This document shows positions 1 to 5,045 of a DNA stretch of 13,313 bases, piece by piece (the first letter of the stretch is position 1; every line of letters starts with the position of its first letter). The DNA is from an uncultured Clostridia bacterium. Lineage in GTDB: Bacteria; Bacillota; Clostridia; Christensenellales; Borkfalkiaceae. The position numbers and the translations under genes are program-made. The notes beneath the pieces were generated by a model. The model ran no database searches. It worked only from the letters and a program-made list of their open reading frames with translations, and was not told the DNA's origin. The DNA lies in assembly GCA_934249215.1 (NCBI GenBank), contig CAKQKN010000021.1:1-13313 (forward strand). The letters are read 5' to 3'.

Positions 1-238
1 CGCGACAACAGGGGCGCGCCGCGCGTAAGCGGGTTGGCGCGTATGCGCCGAGAGAGGTCTATCAAAGGCACGGTTTGAAACGAACTTTGATTTAGAAGTT
101 GCTTTTTTGACCTCATCCGTCGGCAAAGCCGACACCTTCCCCGTTAGGGGAAGGCTGAAAAAACTCGAAGTGGAAGGCGAGAAAATGTGGAAAAGTCGCG
201 AAAGAAAAAACGGAAGGCAAAAAAAGTGTAAAAAATAG
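1..238. other. Upstream noncoding stretch, possibly the tail of a preceding gene
   Basis: No complete gene is visible here. Two + strand frames are open from the window edge: one stops at 76-78 and one at 93-95. Either could be the last 25-30 residues of an upstream protein, but neither is recognisable. A GC-rich hairpin (36-40 with 45-49, loop GTAT) and a 7-bp stem (ATCAAAG 61-67 with CTTTGAT 85-91), followed loosely by a T-run at 103-108, could be 3'-end or terminator structure of that gene. Bases 155-238 are purine-rich and featureless to my eye. Confidence 0.4.
111..155. repeat. Double-hairpin intergenic repeat
   Basis: Two perfect stem-loops lie almost side by side: GTCGGC-AAA-GCCGAC (119-133) and CCTTCCCC-GTTA-GGGGAAGG (135-154), preceded by CCTCATCC. 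From memory, very similar CCTCATCCGTC...CCTTCCCC...GGGGAAGG units are scattered between genes in many gut Clostridia, so this is probably one copy of a dispersed repeat. Only one copy occurs in this window. It has no T-tract, so it is not a canonical terminator. Confidence 0.6.
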
Positions 239-266
239 TTGACAAAGCACATCATATAATGATAAT
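239..266 (+). promoter_or_regulatory. Sigma-A type promoter of the riboswitch-led transcript
   Basis: A consensus -35 box TTGACA lies at 239-244. The best-spaced -10 box is GATAAT at 261-266, with a 16-bp spacer; TAATAT at 263-268 gives 18 bp. A perfect TATAAT at 255-260 is only 10 bp from the -35 box and is probably not used with it. Transcription would begin around 272-275, just at the 5' edge of the riboswitch. Confidence 0.75.
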
Positions 267-272
267 ATGGTG

Positions 273-356
273 TCGAGCTTAATAGGGCAAAACCGTCGTG
301 AGGCGGTGACGCAAAGCCACGAGGACTTTTTGAAAGTTAGCCGGGTTGCAATCTTA
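273..356 (+). promoter_or_regulatory. Cyclic di-GMP class I (GEMM-I) riboswitch aptamer
   Basis: The conserved GEMM-I core is readable in order. AGGGCAA is at 284-290. The P2 stem ACCGTC (292-297) pairs with GGCGGT (302-307) around a GNRA-type tetraloop GTGA (298-301). GACGCAAAGCC is at 308-318, a short P3 helix pairs ACTTT (325-329) with AAAGT (333-337), and the 3' core TAGCCGGGTTGC is at 338-349. In this family the aptamer binds one c-di-GMP molecule. The 5' strand of the closing P1 helix is not obvious, so the outer borders are approximate. The 3' core overlaps the upstream arm of the first terminator, so aptamer folding and termination look mutually exclusive. This predicts that c-di-GMP turns transcription on. 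Confidence 0.85.
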
Positions 357-389
357 TACCATTACGGTACGGTTGCAACCTTTTTTTTT
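344..389 (+). terminator. Riboswitch terminator 1
   Basis: GGTTGCAA (344-351) pairs perfectly with TTGCAACC (373-380). An inner TACC/GGTA helix (357-360 with 366-369) lies inside, and nine T residues follow (381-389). The upstream arm is part of the conserved 3' segment of the c-di-GMP aptamer, as expected for an expression platform. Confidence 0.85.
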
Positions 390-402
390 ATCAAGTTAGC
401 CG

Positions 403-447
403 GGTTGCAATTCAGTATCGAACGGATACGGTTGCAACCTTTTTTTA
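403..447 (+). terminator. Riboswitch terminator 2, duplicated from terminator 1
   Basis: GGTTGCAA (403-410) pairs with TTGCAACC (432-439), with an inner GTATC/GATAC helix (415-419 with 425-429), followed by a T-rich tract (440-446). The 18 bases at 393-410 are identical to 334-351, so the aptamer's 3' segment was copied along with the hairpin. The inner helix differs in sequence from that of terminator 1 but is still paired, so the structure appears to be under selection. Confidence 0.85.
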
Positions 448-470
448 TTGTCCGAACAAAAGGACAAACA

Positions 471-1367
471 ATGCGGGCAGAAAACGCGCCCGAATGCGGA
501 CACGAAACGGATATGAAAGCAAACGAAACGAACGCAAAACAACTTAATAATCTCGTCGCGCGGACTTTGCAAAGCGGGATGAAACCGTTCGAAATCGCGC
601 TCGAACCCGTTTACGATTGTTATTACGGCGAAACGGAAGCGTACCGCGCGAGCCTTTTTGTGAACAGCATAATTTCGGGCAGGCTTGCGCCCGAGACCTA
701 TATGCGCCACGGCACGGACGAAAAGATTCTTTCCGACGTGTCGCTCCGCGCGCTGAAAAAGATTCTTTCGCTCCAAAAGTCGCTCGCGCTCAAAAGCGAA
801 ACGGACGACGAAACGGACGGCGAAGCGATAAACGTCAAGGCGATTTTCGTCAGGTGTGCGACCGCGCTTCTTTTCGAACCCGAGCTTTATTCCCGCATAA
901 AAGCGATTTTGAAAAGCGAAAACGCTGACGGCGAGGGCGTTTATCTCGAGTTTTTTCCCGAAGCGTTCGAAGCGGAAACGGACGCGCTTAAAAATGCGTT
1001 CGGCGATATTCGCGCGGCGGGGCTTAAGGTTGCGATCGACGGTTACGGCGGGGAGAATTTTCCGATCGAAAAACTGCTTGCCGTTTACCCGGACGCGGTT
1101 TTCACCGACGAGGGCATAGCGAAACTCGTTACGGACAGGGAAAAATCGGCGGCGGTCGCGCCGCTCATCAACCTCGTGAAAGGGCTCGGCGGCATGGTGA
1201 TTGCCGAAAACGTCGGAAGCGACGACGAACTTCGGGAGTTTCGCACACGCGAATGTTTCGGCTTTATTCCGTCCGCGCGCTATTCGGGGAGCACGGGCGC
1301 GACGAAAAAGATTTTTAACCCCGAAGAAACCGAAGAAACAACCGGAGAAGGCGGCTTAGATGAGTGA
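471..1367 (+). CDS. Degenerate EAL-domain protein, probably non-catalytic
   Basis: This 298-residue soluble protein has the outline of a c-di-GMP phosphodiesterase EAL domain (residues 40-285) but lacks key residues. At the signature site, EAL is replaced by Arg59-Ala-Ser. The DDFG motif is DGYG (190-193), the catalytic lysine of the following strand is missing (VFTD), and QGY near the end is FGF. The EAL-like landmarks LEFF, VAID and VIAEN remain. Loss of the metal ligands and the general-base lysine means hydrolysis is unlikely; a c-di-GMP-binding or protein-binding role is inferred. The start at 471 follows AAAGGA at 459-463. An upstream in-frame ATG at 267 lies inside the riboswitch and is rejected. 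The gene is first behind the c-di-GMP riboswitch, and its end overlaps the next gene by 8 bases, which suggests translational coupling. Confidence 0.75.
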   Translation: MRAENAPECGHETDMKANETNAKQLNNLVARTLQSGMKPFEIALEPVYDCYYGETEAYRASLFVNSIISGRLAPETYMRHGTDEKILSDVSLRALKKILSLQKSLALKSETDDETDGEAINVKAIFVRCATALLFEPELYSRIKAILKSENADGEGVYLEFFPEAFEAETDALKNAFGDIRAAGLKVAIDGYGGENFPIEKLLAVYPDAVFTDEGIAKLVTDREKSAAVAPLINLVKGLGGMVIAENVGSDDELREFRTRECFGFIPSARYSGSTGATKKIFNPEETEETTGEGGLDE

Positions 1368-2130
1368 TATAAAGAAACCGAAATCATCTCTTAAAAGCAG
1401 TGCCGAGGCGGTCAGAAGATCGAGATATTATCGCAAGGTAATTCCGCCGATCATCTGCGCGATTACGATACTTCTCGTGATATTGTATCTTTTGTCGCTC
1501 GCCCTCGACGGCTACGGCAGTTTTACGATCAGCGTCAAGGACTACGGCAATCGCAAATACGCGCTCACTCTTTGCGAAAACGACAATTTCAAAAAGATCA
1601 GTTCGCGCCTTAACGCCACGCCTGCCAAAAACATAGACAACATCGCCGCGAGCATTCTGCCGTCCGATCTCAACGACGTGAACGGCTCGCATAACGGCGA
1701 AAACTACATTGCATACACTTTTTACGTGAAAAACACCGGCGAGGAAGTTTGTTCCTATAAGTATACGCTGATGATCTCCCGCGCAACGCTCGGCATAGAC
1801 GCCGCCGCACGGATAAGGCTGTATTTCAACGCGGACTATTATAAAGCCGCCACAAACGCCTATACGTATAAAAGCGATTACGTGGATTTCGCAAAACCCA
1901 AAACCGGCGGCAACGGTGAACCCGAGCTCGACCCCGTAAACCGCAAAATGACGAACTTCTTGTCGGACGACGTGATCACGGAAGCCGTCGTGGACGACTT
2001 TCAACCGGGCGATATCTCGAAAATAACCGTCGTTATCTGGCTCGAGGGGAACGATCCCGACTGCACGGACGACGTGCTCGGCGGACAGTTCAAAACCGAT
2101 ATGGTTTTCGAAATCGACGGCAAACTCTGA
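1360..2130 (+). CDS. Membrane-anchored TasA/camelysin-like surface protein
   Basis: This is a 256-residue protein. A short basic cytoplasmic N-terminus precedes one transmembrane segment (about residues 27-49), followed by an extracytoplasmic, probably beta-rich domain. The stretch YTFYVKNTGEEV resembles the N-T-G strand seen in TasA/camelysin (CalY)-type matrix proteins. The C-terminus (VVIWLEGNDPDCTDD, then DMVFEI) also looks like proteins encoded beside SipW-type peptidases, as far as I recall. Unlike the two downstream fibre proteins it lacks the TFAWFS processing motif, so it may remain anchored and serve as a base or assembly subunit, analogous in role to TapA; that role is inference. 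It contains a few cysteines, whereas the downstream mature fibre proteins have none. It starts within the end of the EAL-like gene, so it shares the riboswitch-controlled transcript. Confidence 0.6.
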   Translation: MSDIKKPKSSLKSSAEAVRRSRYYRKVIPPIICAITILLVILYLLSLALDGYGSFTISVKDYGNRKYALTLCENDNFKKISSRLNATPAKNIDNIAASILPSDLNDVNGSHNGENYIAYTFYVKNTGEEVCSYKYTLMISRATLGIDAAARIRLYFNADYYKAATNAYTYKSDYVDFAKPKTGGNGEPELDPVNRKMTNFLSDDVITEAVVDDFQPGDISKITVVIWLEGNDPDCTDDVLGGQFKTDMVFEIDGKL

Positions 2131-2167
2131 TCTTTGATCTGCCGTTTGTCAAAAAAATCGACCGAAT

Positions 2168-2201
2168 CGACCGCCGCAACGCGGCACGTATAACGTGGTC
2201 G
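2168..2201 (+). other. Predicted compact three-way junction RNA element
   Basis: All 34 bases can be assigned without a single unpaired junction base. CGACC (2168-2172) pairs with GGTCG (2197-2201). It encloses GCCGC-AAC-GCGGC (2173-2185) and ACGT-ATA-ACGT (2186-2196). The regularity is striking, but the function is unknown. It could act as RNA in the leader or as a DNA cruciform. Confidence 0.4.
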
Positions 2202-2380
2202 GCAAGAGGGCGTTCGCATTTAGTTCGGTTCCGAACGCGGCTTACGACTTTTCGTCTCATAACTTCCATTCCCGACGGAAATTCCGAGCCGCGAGAGGAA
2301 GCATTTGAAAGGCGAAGCGCGAAAACGCTGAAAATGCAAAAGCGCGAGAAAGGATAAGTCCGTTTAGATAAAAAAGCAAA

Positions 2381-2408
2381 TTACCGCATTGGGTGCGACT
2401 TGCGGTAA
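2381..2408 (+). promoter_or_regulatory. Hairpin just upstream of the first fibre gene
   Basis: An 8-bp perfect stem (TTACCGCA with TGCGGTAA) carries a 12-nt loop and ends 25 bases before the strong ribosome binding site AAGGAG (2434-2439). There is no T-tract. A 5'-stabilising hairpin for an abundant mRNA, or a protein-binding operator, are both possible. Confidence 0.35.
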
Positions 2409-2446
2409 GAATAAAAACAAATTTAAACATTAAAAGGAGCACAATT

Positions 2447-3244
2447 ATGAAAAAGTTCAAAAAACTCATACCTGCGTTTTGCATGTTGCTCGTAAGCGCC
2501 GTTATGCTCGGTTCTTCCACCTTTGCATGGTTCTCGATGAACAACAAAGTAACCGCGACCGGTCTTGACGTAACCGCTAAGTCCAACACACAGTTCCTCG
2601 TTATTTCGGATTCGAATACTACGCTTGCCGCGGATTATAACACAACGACGATTGGTGCAGCTTATCAGGCTCGTGCGAATCTGCCCGTAGGTTTCAACGA
2701 AGGAACTGCCGATGAAAAGAAAGTTCTTCCTGTAAGCATTAACAAAACGGGTGCGGAGCTTAAGCTTTGGGATAAAAAGCAAGACGAGCAAGTTAAGATT
2801 GCCGCAGACGCATGGTATACCGCGCAGTCCACTGTATACGATGGTACCGGAGCGAACGGAACGTCGAAAGACGACACCACGCTTGTAAACGTTAAAACCG
2901 TAAGCGGAAACGATCTCGAACAATATCGTCTTACTTACAAAGTATATTTGTCGCTCGCGAAAGGTTCCGACGATATGACCGGAACCGTAAAGATAACCTC
3001 GACTTTCACGGGTGCGGACGCTTCTGTTTCTCTTCGTGTTGTAGTCAAGGATAAAAATTACGATTTTAGCAACGCTATTGGCGGAACGAAAGAAAACACG
3101 ACCGAATCTGTGACGATTAAAGCGGGCGAATTCGTTGAAGTTACGATCTATGCTTACATAGACGGTACTTCTTCCACCGTAAACAGCGCGGCAACACTTA
3201 CGGCGCTGAAAGGTAGTGCTTCGCTTGTTTTCGAAGTTGCCTAA
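2447..3244 (+). CDS. Secreted fibre protein 1, SipW-type signal peptide
   Basis: This 265-residue protein starts seven bases after AAGGAG. The N-terminus is a SipW-type signal peptide: MKKFKK, a hydrophobic core ending at GSS, then TFAWFS with likely cleavage after Ala27. The mature part, about 238 residues, has no cysteine, is rich in Thr, Ser, Ala and Val, and shows alternating strand-like stretches such as LTYKVYLSL, VTIYAYIDG and SLVFEVA. This matches the beta-sandwich style of TasA/camelysin matrix fibre subunits. An in-frame ATG at 2393 lies inside the leader hairpin and has no ribosome binding site, so it is rejected. A close paralogue follows 36 bases downstream. It is inferred to be exported by Sec, cut by a signal peptidase encoded nearby, and assembled on the cell surface. 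Pilin-like or matrix protein is certain only at family level. Confidence 0.75.
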   Translation: MKKFKKLIPAFCMLLVSAVMLGSSTFAWFSMNNKVTATGLDVTAKSNTQFLVISDSNTTLAADYNTTTIGAAYQARANLPVGFNEGTADEKKVLPVSINKTGAELKLWDKKQDEQVKIAADAWYTAQSTVYDGTGANGTSKDDTTLVNVKTVSGNDLEQYRLTYKVYLSLAKGSDDMTGTVKITSTFTGADASVSLRVVVKDKNYDFSNAIGGTKENTTESVTIKAGEFVEVTIYAYIDGTSSTVNSAATLTALKGSASLVFEVA

Positions 3245-3280
3245 TCGTTTCGATAAAACAAAAAATCAGGAGACGGAACA

Positions 3281-4051
3281 ATGAAAAAATTCAAAAAACT
3301 TATTCCCGCGCTGTGCATGCTTCTCGTGAGCGCGGTAATGCTCGGATCTTCTACGTTCGCATGGTTCTCGATGAACAACAAGGTTACGGCGACCGGACTT
3401 GACGTAACCGCCAAAGCCAACACTCAATATTTCGTAATTTCGGACGACAACACTTCTTTTGCAAACGATAAAACAAGTCTTGCGTTTACGAAGAAAACGG
3501 AAGTTTATCCCGTAAGTTATCTTAAGGATGCCGCCGCGGCTAACGCGCTCATCGCGAAAATCACAAGCGGAACTTATGCGGGAACGACTACCCCGCCTAA
3601 AGCGGGCGACTGGTACACCGCAAACAGCATGACTTACGATAACGCGGTTTCGGATAAACTTGCCAACGTTAAAAACGTAGCTTTTGGCGCAACCGATTAT
3701 TTTGTGCAGTATACTTTTTACGTAGGACTTGCCGCTAACTCTTCCGATTTCACCGGTACGTTTACCATTTCGGTTGAGAACAAGAACGTTCCGAAAGAAG
3801 CTGTGAACGCAGTTGTCGTTATTACCGGGAAATCTTCGTCTACCGCGGATGAAGCGACCACGACCGTGACAACCGATCTTCTTACGGAAGCGGTTACGAC
3901 GGGCAACTACTTTATGTCGGCTACTTCGTCCACTTACGTAACCGTAAAAGTTTACGTTTACGTGGACGGAACGCACGCTAACGTTAAGGACAGCGAAAAA
4001 GGCAAAATTACCGGTAAATTCGATATCGTTATCGAAGGCACCAACGCGTAA
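3281..4051 (+). CDS. Secreted fibre protein 2, SipW-type signal peptide
   Basis: This 256-residue paralogue of the preceding protein is preceded by AGGAG at 3268-3272. Residues 1-49 differ at only two positions (Leu11 for Phe, Ala46 for Ser), including the same TFAWFS processing site after Ala27. Beyond about residue 55 the two proteins diverge strongly but keep the same design: YFVQYTFYVGLAA, VTVKVYVYVDGTH and KFDIVIEG suggest edge strands of a TasA/camelysin-like sandwich. The mature part has no cysteine. The two genes probably form one transcript that ends at the hairpin at 4073-4119. Likely role: a second, co-assembling or alternative fibre subunit. The conserved N-terminus suggests recognition by the same peptidase. 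Confidence 0.75.
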   Translation: MKKFKKLIPALCMLLVSAVMLGSSTFAWFSMNNKVTATGLDVTAKANTQYFVISDDNTSFANDKTSLAFTKKTEVYPVSYLKDAAAANALIAKITSGTYAGTTTPPKAGDWYTANSMTYDNAVSDKLANVKNVAFGATDYFVQYTFYVGLAANSSDFTGTFTISVENKNVPKEAVNAVVVITGKSSSTADEATTTVTTDLLTEAVTTGNYFMSATSSTYVTVKVYVYVDGTHANVKDSEKGKITGKFDIVIEGTNA

Positions 4052-4072
4052 TTAACAAACAAAACAAAAACA

Positions 4073-4119
4073 CGTTCTTCCGACGGTTGCTTCCCGTCGG
4101 AAGAACGACGCGTTTTTTT
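4073..4119 (+). terminator. Strong hairpin terminator after the fibre genes
   Basis: A perfect 14-bp stem, CGTTCTTCCGACGG (4073-4086) with CCGTCGGAAGAACG (4094-4107), has a 7-nt loop. ACGCG and seven T residues follow (4113-4119). The T-tract begins five bases after the stem, so termination may be partial. That would allow some readthrough into the peptidase and ATPase genes while keeping them far below the fibre subunits. Confidence 0.8.
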
Positions 4120-4209
4120 GATTTTTTGCTTCGCACCGCGCAAAATAATCGTGAAAACGGAAAAAGGGGACGCATTTCGAAAGCGTTCCGATTCAAGGGA
4201 TAAACGGGA

Positions 4210-5004
4210 ATGGAAAAAGAAAAAATAAATCGGACAAAGAAAATAATCGGCACGATCGTGAACGTACTGCTGTGGCTGTTCGTCGCGTTTGCCATTATCG
4301 TAACGGTGGTTGCGGTTTCAGCCGGAACCAATAAAAAGAACGTTCCGACGATCGGGAATAAATGCTATATGACCGTTCTGTCGGAATCTATGCAGTCGAA
4401 GGAAAAGCCGTCCTGGGTAACGGACGATATGCCGGGCGGCTTCAATAAGTGGGATATCGTCGTGGGCGAATATATCGCCGATAACGGCAACGCGATCAAG
4501 GCGCTTAAAGTCGGTGATATAATTTCGTTCGAATATGACGTTACGGGCGACGGGGTGATCGAAGCGGGCGAGCTGAACACCCACCGTATCAAACAAATCG
4601 TATATAACGAAGCGACCGGCGGAATCGATTATTTCGTGACGCAGGGCGACAACGAATTCAACCAAAGCACCGGGCAGACCGAGCAGGTCTATGCGAACAG
4701 AATCGTCGCAAAATATACGGGAAGAAGAATTGCCGGAATGGGCAAACTCCTTTACGATTTCAAAAAGCCCGCAGTTTTCTGGTGCGTCATAATACTCCCG
4801 CTCGCGGCGTTTTTCGTTTACGAGTTGGTGGTGTTTATCCGCACGGTTTTGAAAATCAAAAACGAAGGCAAGAAGGTAATCACGGCGGAGGACGAAGAAC
4901 TTATCAGACAGCGCGCCGTGGAAGAATATATTAAAAGACAAAAAGAAGCCGCTTCAGCGTCGGACGAAGGAAAGCCGTCGGACGAAGCGGGCGACCGTGA
5001 TTGA
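4210..5004 (+). CDS. sipW: SipW-like type I signal peptidase with EF-hand-like insert
   Basis: This 264-residue integral membrane peptidase is of the ER/SipW type (family S26B), which uses a Ser-His dyad. Transmembrane segment 1 spans residues 13-37. The catalytic serine is Ser60 in LSESMQ, the catalytic histidine is His125 in NTHRI, and the conserved aspartate is Asp147 in TQGDN. A second membrane segment (188-210) precedes a charged cytoplasmic tail (215-264). Just before the histidine, DVTGDGVIEAGEL (110-122) fits an EF-hand/dockerin-like calcium loop, with acidic residues at positions 1, 5 and 12 and Gly-x-Ile in the middle. AAGGGA (4195-4200) precedes the start. The obvious substrates are the two TFAWFS proteins just upstream. 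In the Bacillus tapA-sipW-tasA operon the same combination processes matrix fibres. The gene symbol is given by analogy. Confidence 0.85.
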   Translation: MEKEKINRTKKIIGTIVNVLLWLFVAFAIIVTVVAVSAGTNKKNVPTIGNKCYMTVLSESMQSKEKPSWVTDDMPGGFNKWDIVVGEYIADNGNAIKALKVGDIISFEYDVTGDGVIEAGELNTHRIKQIVYNEATGGIDYFVTQGDNEFNQSTGQTEQVYANRIVAKYTGRRIAGMGKLLYDFKKPAVFWCVIILPLAAFFVYELVVFIRTVLKIKNEGKKVITAEDEELIRQRAVEEYIKRQKEAASASDEGKPSDEAGDRD

Positions 5005-5045
5005 TCCCGATGGAACGGGCGCTGCGGCGGAGATAAATATTTGTT

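Larger units (their letters stand above)
2131..2446 (+). other. Long structured leader upstream of the fibre genes
   Basis: This 316-base stretch holds no gene I can support. It contains several inverted repeats on the transcribed strand: a compact three-way junction at 2168-2201, GCGTTCG (2210-2216) with CGAACGC (2232-2238), GCATTT (2301-2306) with AAATGC (2332-2337) enclosing AGCG/CGCT, and TTACCGCA (2381-2388) with TGCGGTAA (2401-2408). No T-tract follows any of them, so they are not intrinsic terminators. I see no convincing -35/-10 pair. The fibre genes may be read from the riboswitch promoter, or from a promoter too weak to recognise by eye. It matches no riboswitch class that I know. 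Confidence 0.5.

Noticed and set aside
334..447. CRISPR-like repeats
   Set aside because: There are only two copies, and each is a terminator hairpin next to a riboswitch. Spacing and content do not fit a CRISPR array.
267..470. N-terminal extension of the first EAL-like gene back to ATG 267
   Set aside because: This stretch is the riboswitch and two terminators; the ATG overlaps the promoter -10 region and has no ribosome binding site. The start at 471 has AAAGGA at a proper distance.
2223..2236. GTTCGG-TT-CCGAAC hairpin as a terminator
   Set aside because: The 2-nt loop is too tight and no T-tract follows. The alternative stem 2210-2216 with 2232-2238 is more plausible.
2393..2446. Longer start for the first fibre protein
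   Set aside because: The paralogue and the signal peptide both begin at MKKFKK, and AAGGAG sits seven bases before 2447. The upstream ATG-like start lacks these and lies within a hairpin.
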